This document shows, piece by piece, positions 1-8,427 of a stretch of DNA of 64,000 nucleotides (the first letter of the stretch is position 1; each line of letters opens with the position of its first letter). Source of the stretch: Oscillospiraceae bacterium (GTDB lineage: Bacteria > Bacillota > Clostridia > Oscillospirales > Acutalibacteraceae). Both the position numbers and the translations under genes were made by a program. The notes beneath the pieces are model-generated. The model saw nothing but the letters and a program-made list of their open reading frames with translations. It ran no database searches and was not told the origin of the DNA. The stretch spans positions 1 to 64,000 of the forward strand of contig JAIRXF010000017.1 of assembly GCA_031268405.1 (NCBI GenBank), written 5' to 3'.

Positions 1-255
1 GGCAACAAAATACCTGACGGCACAAAGTTAGACGAAGAATTTCGCATACCATTGCCCTATGATTTTGATAAACAAAAAATTCGTTTATTAACATCTCATC
101 TAGAAAGAGATGACTTAAACGCTGAGATTTTAAAGGAAAACGGCACTCCCGAAGACACTGGCACCGGCACCGACATCATCGAAGAAGACGACGGCTATGT
201 GCTGGTAATTAAGGGCTATTATGTTGGAGAATATTTTACTATTTTAACCTTCTAA
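1..255 (+). CDS. Unknown protein, C-terminal end (partial)
   Basis: An open frame runs in from the left edge and stops at TAA, giving 84 codons without the N-terminus. The segment is acidic, with a short Gly/Thr/Asp stretch (DTGTGTD, about codons 52-58) and then a hydrophobic, aromatic end. No domain is recognisable. The Gly/Thr/Asp stretch could be a linker in a surface protein, but that is a guess. A hairpin followed by T residues lies about 340 bases downstream. Confidence 0.5.
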   Translation, partial: GNKIPDGTKLDEEFRIPLPYDFDKQKIRLLTSHLERDDLNAEILKENGTPEDTGTGTDIIEEDDGYVLVIKGYYVGEYFTILTF

Positions 256-1033
256 AACCGGCAAAAACACTAAAACATTTTATTGGAATTGACTATAAAA
301 TTTTAAAAAAATATCAAGAAAAATAGGGCAATATTAACTTATTTTATTATTAATATTTATGAAAATTGGCAGACATTGTTCTATTAAAAGCCATTATGCT
401 GTAAAATATTTTGGTGCTTGAAATAAATCATCATAAACAACAAGCTCAATAATTATTGAATGTATAACAAAATGTATTTAAATAAATCGTTTAATTTTCC
501 ATTTTTATCAGTATTGGTTTATTGCTTTTAAAATTTAAAAGTGAGAAACAGGTAATTGTGTTGCGCTGAATAACAAGAAAAAACCTAAAATATAAACCCC
601 TCTTGAGCTGAATTTTCCAGTTCAAAAAAGAGGTTTTATTTGTGGTAGGTTCATATTTAAATCTAAAACTGTTACATTAAATTTTTATTAAGAACAAATT
701 TATTTTTTTGGATATCAAAACCTTAAATTATTGTTTTATTTTATAATTTACCAGCGCAAAAATTAAATCCCACTTGATCGTAAATGATTAAAAATAACCT
801 GCCTACCAAAAGCAGATTGGTGTTTCCTGAATGTTTTCGTGTTCCTTCGTTTAGTCATTGTTGTGACTTAAAAGGCATGCATCTCCAAATATCATTCAAG
901 GTAAACTCCTTAAAAGAAGTTCGTAGGGTTATTAAACCAAGAGTCTGCGAGTCAAGCAGGATTTATAGCTTTGCGCTTACTATAGTATCAGCAAAATTTT
1001 TTAATTTATTCTGCAGATTAATCAAAAATATGC
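256..1033. other. Intergenic region without a supported gene
   Basis: This AT-rich stretch lies between the partial gene at the left edge and the convergent DUF1292 gene. It holds a terminator-like hairpin near 595-640. The plus-strand open frame at 784-1083 has no ribosome binding site and overlaps the end of the DUF1292 gene on the other strand, so it is not called. Confidence 0.6.
594..640 (+). terminator. Possible Rho-independent terminator
   Basis: The arm AACCCCTCTT pairs with AAGAGGTT. Inside it, GAGCTG and CAGTTC extend the stem imperfectly, and TTTTATTT follows. The complement also ends in A/T-rich sequence, so it could serve both converging genes. Confidence 0.45.
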
Positions 1034-1372
1034 TTAATCATCGAACCCAGATTCCTCTGTTGTTTCGTCATACAACTTTTTAAATCTACTATCAAAAACC
1101 TCACCAACTTTGTCCAACAAGTTGTCATCAAAAACCTCAACTAATTTTTCTTCCCCATCTTCTTTGATTGACTTGAACACGTAATACGAGTAAAATTCTT
1201 CATCTTGCGCGTCGTCATCCAAATCTTCTCTTTGGCCATCTGGAAGCAAGGCGTAGAATTTTCCTTCATCATTATCCACTACATCTAAAATTTCAAAATT
1301 ATGCTCATGACCACCTTCATCAATCAAAGTGATCGTATAATAGTCTTCTGTATTTTTATCTGAATTTATCAA
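1034..1372 (-). CDS. DUF1292 family protein
   Basis: This is a 112-residue, very acidic protein. The N-terminal half has the alternating pattern of DUF1292 (YrzB-like) proteins: TITLIDEGGHEHNFEIL, then a segment on a 'YALLPDGQ' theme, then Asp/Glu runs ending in 'YVFKS'. These are small cytosolic Firmicutes proteins of unknown function. The start is a TTG because GAGGGG lies about ten bases upstream. The last 30 residues are a charged tail not typical of the shortest members. It is the first gene on the minus strand after ribU, about 115 bases away. Confidence 0.8.
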   Translation of the reverse strand: MINSDKNTEDYYTITLIDEGGHEHNFEILDVVDNDEGKFYALLPDGQREDLDDDAQDEEFYSYYVFKSIKEDGEEKLVEVFDDNLLDKVGEVFDSRFKKLYDETTEESGFDD

Positions 1373-1486
1373 AATCTGTACACCCCTCAGTAAGATCTAC
1401 TTAGAGGTTATTCTACACCCGTTTCTTAGCGTAGTCAATCCAATATTTTCTAATTTAGCGTTAATTAAATTTTGAAGAAAATTCAA

Positions 1487-2050
1487 TTAATATTGTCTAA
1501 TAATTTTAATTCGCTTTACAATAAAAGTCGCAAAAATAATACTTAAAGTAGACTTAAAAATAGTCAAGGGAAGATTTATTACTAGTATGGCTTCAAGTGA
1601 GTTTTGTATATAAGGGCAAATTACCCTGTAAAGACTTAAAATAGCCTCTTTTTCAACAATTGCAAAATACATAGGAAAAATAATAAAATAATTAAATATT
1701 ATACTAGAAAATGCAGAAGACAAAATTCCTCCAAGCGAACTCAAAAAAATAGATTGGGTTTTCTTAAAAATTATTCCAGCGGGTAAAACAAGAGAACAGC
1801 CTAAAATGAAATTGGAAATTTCTCCTATACCAACAGTTCGGGTAAACGGTAATACAACGAGATTTTTTATTAAAACAACCAAAATTCCACATAGAGATCC
1901 TCCCCAAAAGGTTGCAAGAACAGCTGGTGTTTCTGAAAAATCTATTTTTAAAAAAGAAATGAATGGCAAGTTAAAACCCAAAAGAGACAAGACCACAGAA
2001 ACTGACGAAAACATTGCGATTGTTGTCAATTTTCTTAAGCTAATGTTCAC
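1487..2050 (-). CDS. ribU: ECF transporter S component, RibU-like (riboflavin)
   Basis: A 187-residue integral membrane protein with five or six hydrophobic segments. After the first helix comes the 'FLKIDFSETPAVLATFWGG' stretch, followed by 'LIKNL', matching the lysine/aspartate loop of riboflavin-specific S components (RibU/FmnP). In that family the S protein binds flavin and works with a shared EcfA-EcfA'-EcfT module, which is not in this window. It starts at GTG (GGGAGA upstream) within a few bases of the stop of the upstream XRE regulator, so the two are translationally coupled. I see no FMN riboswitch upstream, so the regulator may take that role. Substrate assignment is from family resemblance only. 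Confidence 0.75.
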   Translation of the reverse strand: MNISLRKLTTIAMFSSVSVVLSLLGFNLPFISFLKIDFSETPAVLATFWGGSLCGILVVLIKNLVVLPFTRTVGIGEISNFILGCSLVLPAGIIFKKTQSIFLSSLGGILSSAFSSIIFNYFIIFPMYFAIVEKEAILSLYRVICPYIQNSLEAILVINLPLTIFKSTLSIIFATFIVKRIKIIRQY

Positions 2051-2053
2051 AAC

Positions 2054-2809
2054 CTATCTCCCTTGAAGTGCGTTTTGAGTTGATTTGCCCGAAAATGGAA
2101 AGGAGCTGAATTTAAGTCTTTTTGCCCCCATTTTTGTTTCCGTGCTTTGAATTAAATTATATAAAGATGGCGCAAAGAGAGGGTATTTTTCTGAAATTAT
2201 TTCGGGGGAAAGTTTAATTCTTTGATCATCACTAAGTTTATCAAATCCTTCTAATTTTCCTTCAAAAGCAATACAATTTACCCTTATTTCAGATATCGAT
2301 TCTAAAGAATCAGAGAAACCCTTGTAAACGTGTTTAGGAACAGAAAATAGTCCCTGGGGATTTTTGCTATTGATTGAATAAATGATTCTAAACATCTTAT
2401 AAACAGAGGCCATTAGATGAGAAGAAACCTCTGTAGTAAGAGTTTTATTCTTAATTTTTTGAAGTATGTCAAATATTATGGTTAAAGAGTTTATTAGGAG
2501 CTTTTTGTTGAGAACCGGCAAAAGACTTCCCATCAAAATATTTTCTTTTTTAACAGAATTAATACCAGGTAAATCTTCTAATTTTAATGTTTTTCCTGTT
2601 TTTTCTGGACTTTTTCCGAGCAAATAATCGCAAGATACATCATAATAATCAGATATTTTTACAATAAATTCTAAGCCACATTCTCTTATTCCTCTTTCGT
2701 AATGAGAGAGAAGTGCTTGAGAAATTCCCAAATCCGTAGCGACTTTTTTCTGACTAAGTCCTCGTTCTTTTCGCAGCAAAGCGATGATCCTTGGAAAATT
2801 TTTATTCAT
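2054..2809 (-). CDS. XRE-family transcriptional regulator
   Basis: The protein has 251 residues. The first 65 or so form a Cro/C1-type helix-turn-helix ('LSQKKVATDLGISQALLSHYERG', abbreviated: LSQKK...ISQALLSHYERG). The remainder is a mostly helical domain without a recognisable fold and probably mediates ligand binding or oligomerisation. ATG start with GGGGG twelve bases upstream. Its stop lies next to the GTG of ribU, so it is co-transcribed with the vitamin transporter gene and is a candidate local regulator of it. That pairing is inferred from position. Confidence 0.8.
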   Translation of the reverse strand: MNKNFPRIIALLRKERGLSQKKVATDLGISQALLSHYERGIRECGLEFIVKISDYYDVSCDYLLGKSPEKTGKTLKLEDLPGINSVKKENILMGSLLPVLNKKLLINSLTIIFDILQKIKNKTLTTEVSSHLMASVYKMFRIIYSINSKNPQGLFSVPKHVYKGFSDSLESISEIRVNCIAFEGKLEGFDKLSDDQRIKLSPEIISEKYPLFAPSLYNLIQSTETKMGAKRLKFSSFPFSGKSTQNALQGR

Positions 2810-3241
2810 TTTTTAATAACCCCCAACAAGACTACCAAAAGCTACGCTATGCATTGTGTGTTTGTGAAATTTACTTAATAAATTAGAGAATTTAAATATT
2901 ATACAAATTGTAGCATTGACAAAAATTAATTGCAAAAATATTTTTTTAAAATTTTAAATACTTTAAATTTTGTCAACTTCGTTTAAGAAAATTTAGAATT
3001 TAGCAAATAAATATGTTTAAAGTGACAATGCGTTTAATTGTTTTTTCAAAGGCTGATTGTTTTAACGATTTAATTTTTGAAAATTAGTTTACAAGCTTAC
3101 GTTGGAATTTTGCAAATTCAAATAGTCCGCATCAAATCTACAGAATTTCTTAAAATCGCCAATTGAATGGCCAGCTGGACTTGATTTGTTTTACATCGTA
3201 TGATACCTTTAATACCAAGGTGTCTTGAAAGCATCGTTTTA
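2810..3241. other. Intergenic region, XRE regulator to tRNA-Lys
   Basis: Strongly AT-rich, divergent region between the minus-strand XRE-ribU unit and plus-strand tRNA-Lys. It must contain promoters for both directions, but no clean -35/-10 pair stands out. I see no conserved riboswitch core. Confidence 0.5.
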
Positions 3242-3317
3242 GCACCATTAGCTCAGTTGGTAGAGCACCTGACTCTTAATCAGGGTGTCCTGGGTTCGAC
3301 CCCCAGATGGTGCACCA
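3242..3317 (+). tRNA. tRNA-Lys (CTT)
   Basis: Full cloverleaf. The acceptor arm GCACCAT pairs with ATGGTGC, the D arm has TAGCTCAGTTGGTAGAGCA, the anticodon stem CCTGA/TCAGG encloses loop CTCTTAA (anticodon CTT), and the T arm has GGTTCGACCCC. Discriminator A and an encoded CCA follow. Anticodon CTT reads AAG. Confidence 0.97.
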
Positions 3318-3366
3318 ACTAGACAAATCGCGAAAAAATTGACGAGATAAATATTGATCCTTGATC

Positions 3367-3396
3367 TTGACTTATGGTTTAAGGATGTGATATGTT
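3367..3396 (+). promoter_or_regulatory. Putative sigma-A promoter of rpmG-secE-nusG
   Basis: TTGACT, 18 bases, TATGTT. It lies about 108 bases upstream of the rpmG start, after tRNA-Lys. Confidence 0.5.
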
Positions 3397-3503
3397 TAGC
3401 AGTATCGGGGCTATCTGCTGAAAATTACATTTGTTCGGGCAAGGCAGCGGTTCTGTTGGCAAGAGATTTTAATTTCTGAGTGTTTTAGGAGATGCTATTT
3501 AGA

Positions 3504-3653
3504 ATGAGAGTAAAAATAACGCTTGCTTGTGTTGAGTGCAAAAATCGAGGTTATGATACAACAAAAAATAAAAGAAATAACCCCGACAGAGTTGAAATGA
3601 GCAAGTATTGTAGGTTTTGCAGAAAACATACACTACAAAAGGAGACCAAGTAA
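3504..3653 (+). CDS. rpmG: 50S ribosomal protein L33
   Basis: A 49-codon gene. The product starts [17 protein letters not shown] and has two zinc-ribbon pairs, C9xxC12 and C36xxC39, the full length and pattern of zinc-binding bacterial L33. It is a component of the large ribosomal subunit near the E site. AGGAG lies about a dozen bases before the ATG. It sits directly before secE, the classic rpmG-secE-nusG order of Firmicutes. The tRNA-Trp often found between them is absent. Keeping all four cysteines marks the zinc-containing (C+) form. Confidence 0.95.
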   Translation: MRVKITLACVECKNRGYDTTKNKRNNPDRVEMSKYCRFCRKHTLQKETK

Positions 3654-3775
3654 TTTTTGCCATAGATTTTCGTATTTTTATGAAGATCTGAGGAATAATT
3701 TGTGTAGCGAACTTGTTTTAAACCACTTAATTTATCTTCGGTATTTTGGGTAAAAGATGAAGGGATTGTTGACAT

Positions 3776-3988
3776 ATGGCTCAATCAAAAACGGGGTCTC
3801 CAGCCGGGAAACGCGAAAATTTTCTTTCGGGTCTTAAGAACGAGATAAAAAAAATAGTTTGGCCAACAATGGGATTTGCTTTCAGAAACTCTGGAGTAGT
3901 TTTGTCGGCTATTGTTCTTATTGGAAGCGTTGTTTTTTTGCTGGATAAGGCATTTGGTGAGTTGTTTAAAAAATTTATGTCCATGTAG
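3776..3988 (+). CDS. secE: Preprotein translocase subunit SecE
   Basis: A 70-residue protein of the short, single-helix Gram-positive SecE type. The N-terminus is charged and Ser/Gly-rich; the conserved amphipathic helix 'LKNEIKKIVWPT' follows (about residues 21-32), then one membrane helix (about 40-57). SecE braces SecY in the translocon. It lies between rpmG and nusG with 11 bases to nusG, the normal order. Confidence 0.95.
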   Translation: MAQSKTGSPAGKRENFLSGLKNEIKKIVWPTMGFAFRNSGVVLSAIVLIGSVVFLLDKAFGELFKKFMSM

Positions 3989-3999
3989 CAGGGGGTTTT

Positions 4000-4524
4000 A
4001 TGCAAAAAGAAGCTGAATGGTATATTGTTCACACCTACTCTGGCTATGAGAATAAAGTTGCTTCTAATTTGGAAAAAATTGTCGAAACCAGAGGACTTAA
4101 AGATCTTATCAAAGAAATTTTTATTCCAACTCAAATTGTTTCGGAGATAAAAGACAATAAAAAGCGCGAAGTGGAGCGTAAAATATTTCCCGGATATGTG
4201 ATTATCAAGATGGTTTTAACCGACGAGTCGTGGTATGTTGTGCGCGGCATAAAGGGATGTATAGGATTTGTGAGTTCATCCGATAAACCAATTCCTCTAA
4301 CCGAAGAAGAGGTTAAAAAGTTTGGAATGAATGAGACTAAAACCGTCGAAGTCTCTTATGATATTGGTGATTCTGTTCAAATTACAGATGGGCCGTTAGA
4401 GGATTTTGTTGGCACAGTTACTAAACTTGAAAAAGAAAGAGACTATGTTTTAGTGATTGTTTCTATGTTTGGTCGAGAGGTTCCCGTGGAGCTTAAATTG
4501 GGTCAGGTTCAGGTGATGGATTAA
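4000..4524 (+). CDS. nusG: Transcription termination/antitermination factor NusG
   Basis: 174 residues, the usual size. The N-terminal NGN domain begins 'WYIVHTYSGYENKVA' and includes 'IFPGYVIIKM', the surface that contacts the RNA polymerase clamp. The C-terminal KOW domain (about 120-174) has 'VQITDGPLEDFVGTV' and ends 'VELKLGQVQVMD'. It modulates pausing and couples transcription to translation or Rho. ATG start with GCAGGGGG upstream, 11 bases after secE, so it is co-transcribed with it. Confidence 0.97.
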   Translation: MQKEAEWYIVHTYSGYENKVASNLEKIVETRGLKDLIKEIFIPTQIVSEIKDNKKREVERKIFPGYVIIKMVLTDESWYVVRGIKGCIGFVSSSDKPIPLTEEEVKKFGMNETKTVEVSYDIGDSVQITDGPLEDFVGTVTKLEKERDYVLVIVSMFGREVPVELKLGQVQVMD

Positions 4525-4603
4525 TCGCAATTTAAACGGCTCAAAAATTAATTGTTGCTAATGTTTGCGACGGTTTTTGATTTTTAGGAAAGGTGTTTTA
4601 TTA

Positions 4604-5035
4604 ATGGCTAAACGAAAAGTAACAGGTTTTATTAAATTGCAAGTGCCAGCTGGTAAGGCAACTCCGGCACCGCCAATTGGTCCGGCTCTTGGTCAGCATG
4701 GTGTAAATATTATGGAATTTACAAAGCAATTTAATGATCGCACAAAAAAAGATATAGGATTAGTTATTCCGGTTGTTATAACTGTTTTTTCTGACAGAAC
4801 TTTTACTTTTGTAACAAAAACTCCACCCGCTTCAGTTTTGATTAAAAAGGCCTGCAACATAGATAGCGGTTCTTCTGAGTCAAACAAAAAAAAGGTTGCA
4901 AAAATTAGATTAGACCAGCTTGAAGCTATAGCAAAACAAAAAATGCCCGACCTTAACGCCGCAAGTGTAGAATCAGCTATTAGTATGATATCCGGTACGG
5001 CTCGTAGCATGGGCGTAGAAGTAGTGCAGTCCTGA
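4604..5035 (+). CDS. rplK: 50S ribosomal protein L11
   Basis: 143 residues starting [17 protein letters not shown], the canonical L11 start. The ATG at 4604 follows AGGAAAGG and is preferred over an upstream in-frame codon at 4565. The N-terminal domain contains '[19 protein letters not shown]', the proline-rich helix bound by thiopeptides and release factors. The C-terminal rRNA-binding domain ends in 'ARSMGVEV'. It is part of the GTPase-associated centre and follows nusG. Confidence 0.97.
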   Translation: MAKRKVTGFIKLQVPAGKATPAPPIGPALGQHGVNIMEFTKQFNDRTKKDIGLVIPVVITVFSDRTFTFVTKTPPASVLIKKACNIDSGSSESNKKKVAKIRLDQLEAIAKQKMPDLNAASVESAISMISGTARSMGVEVVQS

Positions 5036-5230
5036 TTTTAAAGACTTGTGTTTGTTAAATTAATGAGATTTTGTGCAAAAAATTGCAATGCAAGTTTAAA
5101 GGGCAATGGTTAGATTTTGGTTTGCACGTAAAATTAATTTTACCCAACACTTTTAAAAATTGTACTTTAATATTAAGAGATTCGGCGAAATTTTAAATTT
5201 TTTGGTCCACAATGGGAGGATGATATTACA

Positions 5231-5932
5231 ATGCATGGCAAAAAGTATAACGATAGTATAAAATTAACTGCTAAGAATAAATTTTATGATGTAGATGAGG
5301 CTCTGCAGTTGTGTTTGCAGACCGCCAAAGCAAATTTTGATGAGACTGTTGAAGTTCATGTGAAATTGGGAGTTGACTCGAGACACGCCGATCAACAAGT
5401 GCGTGGCGCAGTTATTTTGCCAAATGGAACGGGTAAAAAAATAAAGGTCTTAGCTGTTTGTAGGGGAGAAAATCAAGATTTAGCTCAAAAAGCTGGTGCT
5501 GATTTTGTAGGTGCCGAAGATTTTGCTAATAAAATTCAGAATGAAGGTTGGACTGGATTTGATTTAATGGTTACCACTCCAGATATGATGGGATTAGTTG
5601 GACGTTTGGGAAAAATTCTCGGTCCAAAAGGCTTAATGCCAAACCCAAAATCTGGAACAGTTACTCAAGATGTGGCAAAGGCAGTTAAGGAAGCTAAGGC
5701 CGGTAAAATTGAATATCGTCTTGACAAAGCGAACATCATACACTGCTCCATTGGGAAAATATCTTTTGGCAAGGAGAAGCTTTTTGAGAATTTTAATGTT
5801 CTTATGGGCGCTATTATAAGGGCTAAGCCTGCATCTTCTAAGGGGCAATATATTAAGTCTTGCGCTTTTGCTTCAACAATGGGCCCGGGTGTGCGAGTTA
5901 TTCCGAGTAAAATAGAACAACAAGTTGCCTGA
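5231..5932 (+). CDS. rplA: 50S ribosomal protein L1
   Basis: 233 residues, full length, with the L1 signatures '[20 protein letters not shown]' (about residues 116-135), '[10 protein letters not shown]' and '[10 protein letters not shown]'. L1 forms the mobile stalk at the E site and in many bacteria represses its own operon. ATG preceded by GGGAGGATG. It is separated from rplK by 195 bases, more than usual. It is not followed by rplJ-rplL, which normally come next, so the rplKAJL-rpoBC cluster is broken here. Confidence 0.97.
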   Translation: MHGKKYNDSIKLTAKNKFYDVDEALQLCLQTAKANFDETVEVHVKLGVDSRHADQQVRGAVILPNGTGKKIKVLAVCRGENQDLAQKAGADFVGAEDFANKIQNEGWTGFDLMVTTPDMMGLVGRLGKILGPKGLMPNPKSGTVTQDVAKAVKEAKAGKIEYRLDKANIIHCSIGKISFGKEKLFENFNVLMGAIIRAKPASSKGQYIKSCAFASTMGPGVRVIPSKIEQQVA

Positions 5933-6487
5933 GATCTCTCTGTGCGTGGCTAAAAAACTTAAACCAAGTTTATTGTTTAAAATAAAAGCTTGAAATTTAA
6001 AATTTACTGGTTTTATACGATGCAAATAAATGAGTTTTAAAATATTTATAAGCTTGATAGTGTTTTGTGGTGGCAATAAAGTACAATCTTAAAATGAGAT
6101 TTTTAATTTAATAATAAAATATGAGCTTTAAAAAACTCTTGTGACCTTGATATTATTTGTTGGTGGTTTTTTGTTATTCTGAAAAATATTTTGAACAACA
6201 AGGCAAATACGTTTAAATGCGAAACGAACCTAAAAGCATGGCGCAATCGCGAATTCGTAATTATTGTTTTTTGTTGTACGACTAGTAAAATTATTAAAAA
6301 ATGGCAAGAGTTTGCCTGTGTTATGCTTGCAAAATATTTGGAACTTTTTATTTTATTTACGAAGTTTTCCCTTAAAATTTAAATCTCTTTAAGTATTAAA
6401 ATATTTTTAATCACAAAACAATTAAAGTTTTAATTACACTTTGTTTTTGATTTAGATTTTAATTTTAAAATAAAGAAGGATACGAAA
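5933..6487. other. Intergenic region where rplJ-rplL would be expected
   Basis: 555 bases of AT-rich sequence between rplA and prmC. A frame at 6191-6382 has no ribosome binding site and no L10 or L12 features (no Ala-rich L12 segment). I see no clear hairpin leader or terminator. Confidence 0.6.
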
Positions 6488-7333
6488 TTGACGCTGCAAG
6501 AGGTATATCTAAGCGGAAAGAAAATGTTGTCAAAATCAATTGAATCAAGCTCATTTGATGCTATATCCATCTTTGAATTGTGTTTTGATATCGACAGAAA
6601 AGAATTAATATTACATAAATTTAAAAAAGCACCAGATGAAAATATTAAAAGATTTTTTAAACTCATAAATCAACGTGTCTCTGGAAAACCATTGCAATAT
6701 ATACTTGGAAAATGGAAATTTATGAGCAAAACATTTATAGTCGAAGAAGAGGTTTTGATTCCAAGAGAAGATACCGAAATAATTGTTAATGTATGTTATG
6801 ATTTGCTAAAAGGAATGAATTCACCAAGAATTTTGGAACTTTGCTCTGGCAGCGGAATTATTTCGATAATGCTCAAAGATAAATTTAAAGACGCAAAAAT
6901 TACAGCAATCGAAATATCAACAAAAGCAGTTGATTGCATGAAAAAGAATCTAGTATTACACGGCGTGAAAGATGTTAAAATTTTAAAGCAAGATGTATTA
7001 AAATTTCTCCCACACAATAAAGAGGAATTTTCTTATGATTTAATAGTATCTAATCCTCCCTATATTCCTGTGTCTCATATAAAATTTTTACAAAAAGAAG
7101 TTAAACAAGAGCCTCAAATTGCTTTGAATGGTGGCGATGATGGTCTTCTTTTTTACCGAGCAATTGCTCAAAGATGGTCAAAATACATAAAAAATACCGG
7201 TAATATAGTTGTTGAAATCGGTATAAACCAAAATGAAAGTGTCGAAAATATTTTTCGAGACCAAGGATTTGAAACTCTAGTTTTTAAAGATTTTTACGAT
7301 ATAGATAGGGTTATTTGCACCAAATCAAAATAA
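6488..7333 (+). CDS. prmC: Release factor glutamine methyltransferase
   Basis: 281 residues. The N-terminal helical domain (1-75) ends in 'GKPLQYILGKWKF'. A Rossmann methyltransferase domain follows with the SAM loop 'LELCSGSGIISI' (about 116-127) and the catalytic 'NPPY' (about 190), which holds the glutamine amide of the GGQ motif in RF1/RF2. TTG start chosen because AAGAAGGA lies nine bases upstream. It stands alone; in many Firmicutes it follows prfA, which is not present here. Confidence 0.93.
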   Translation: MTLQEVYLSGKKMLSKSIESSSFDAISIFELCFDIDRKELILHKFKKAPDENIKRFFKLINQRVSGKPLQYILGKWKFMSKTFIVEEEVLIPREDTEIIVNVCYDLLKGMNSPRILELCSGSGIISIMLKDKFKDAKITAIEISTKAVDCMKKNLVLHGVKDVKILKQDVLKFLPHNKEEFSYDLIVSNPPYIPVSHIKFLQKEVKQEPQIALNGGDDGLLFYRAIAQRWSKYIKNTGNIVVEIGINQNESVENIFRDQGFETLVFKDFYDIDRVICTKSK

Positions 7334-7533
7334 AATATTTTTAATAATTTTAGATAAATTTACGTTTATTGCGTTTTGTGTTTGTTAACCAGAAATATTT
7401 TGCGAATATAGCAGATAAAGCTAATTAATATATTGAGTCAATATTTTTTAACAAAAAAATTTATTAAATCAAGAAGTTTTTAGGAAATTAACACTAAAAT
7501 TAGTGTCAGAAAACGCGAAATAAATATCGAAAT

Positions 7534-8022
7534 TCAATATCCAACAGTGCCAGTCAAAGATTCATCGAAATCTATCCAAGAATCAACAGCAATAGTGGTA
7601 AATTCTTTCGAGCTGTTTCTAACGGTGGTTAAAGTCAATCCCGAATTTATAATCAATCTTTTGCACATAGAACAAGGAGAAATATTTTCTACATATTTTG
7701 AAGTTTTATAATCTTTTCCCACCAAATACAAGGTTCCGCCCAGCATGTTATTTCTTGATGCGTGAATAATTGCATTTGCCTCTGCGTGCACAGATCTGCA
7801 AAGTTCATAGCGTTCACCTCTATGTACGTTTAAAAGTTCTCTGAGGCAATATGAGGTATCCACACAGTTTTTCCTACCTCTCGGAGCACCCGTATATCCC
7901 GAAGAGATGATTTGATCGTTGTTCACTATAACAGCACCGAAATTTCTTCTCAAACATGTTCCTCGGCTTAAAATAGTTTCAGCAATATCAAGATAATAAT
8001 TTTCTTTTCCCTTGCGAACCAC
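7534..8022 (-). CDS. comEB: dCMP deaminase (ComEB family)
   Basis: 162 residues of the zinc-dependent cytidine/deoxycytidylate deaminase fold. 'HAEANAI' supplies the zinc-binding His and catalytic Glu, and 'PCSMC' supplies the two zinc Cys. Upstream 'GAPRG...C' and 'CxxxLLNVHRGERYELC' match the second structural zinc loop of dCMP deaminases. The reaction, dCMP to dUMP, feeds thymidylate synthesis. GTG start with AAGGAGAG eight bases upstream. It is monocistronic on the minus strand. Confidence 0.9.
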   Translation of the reverse strand: MVRKGKENYYLDIAETILSRGTCLRRNFGAVIVNNDQIISSGYTGAPRGRKNCVDTSYCLRELLNVHRGERYELCRSVHAEANAIIHASRNNMLGGTLYLVGKDYKTSKYVENISPCSMCKRLIINSGLTLTTVRNSSKEFTTIAVDSWIDFDESLTGTVGY

Positions 8023-8320
8023 AGTAACTCTCCTTTCTGGTTTTTAAAAATTCACCCAATACACATTCCAATTGTAGCATATTTTTTGATTGTGCATCAA
8101 ATAATAAAACAAACAATTGTACTCAGGTCTTGGGGGCTTATATTGTTTTTTATTGGCAGATGTGATAATATGATTGGTAAAGTTGTTTGCTGTTTTGAAG
8201 TTTTAAATTGTAATTTACGGTGAATAAATAATTTTTTATATTTACATTTTTACTGGTTTTTGCAATTTAGTCTGATTGTGGCTGAATTTTTGAATAGACG
8301 ATGCGAATATTGCGTGTTTA

Positions 8321-8397
8321 CGAGGTGTGGCTCAGTTTGGTAGAGCGCTGCGTTCGGGACGCAGAGGCCGCAAGTTCAAGTCTTGTCACCTCGACCA
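8321..8397 (+). tRNA. tRNA-Pro (CGG)
   Basis: Cloverleaf with acceptor CGAGGTG/CACCTCG, D arm GGCTCAGTTTGGTAGAGC, anticodon stem CTGCG/CGCAG around TTCGGGA (anticodon CGG), T arm GTTCAAGTC, discriminator A and encoded CCA. The following gene's ribosome binding site starts only 15 bases after the CCA, so tRNA and gene may share a transcript. Confidence 0.96.
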
Positions 8398-8427
8398 AGT
8401 TTGCAATTTTTGGGAGGTTTTGTAAGA

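Noticed and set aside
784..1083. Plus-strand frame of 99 codons
   Set aside because: No ribosome binding site, no recognisable protein, and it overlaps the end of the well-supported DUF1292 gene on the other strand.
2810..3241. FMN riboswitch upstream of the XRE-ribU unit
   Set aside because: I do not see the conserved RFN core segments on the minus strand.
6191..6382. Possible small gene between rplA and prmC
   Set aside because: No binding site and not L10 or L12; composition resembles non-coding AT-rich DNA.
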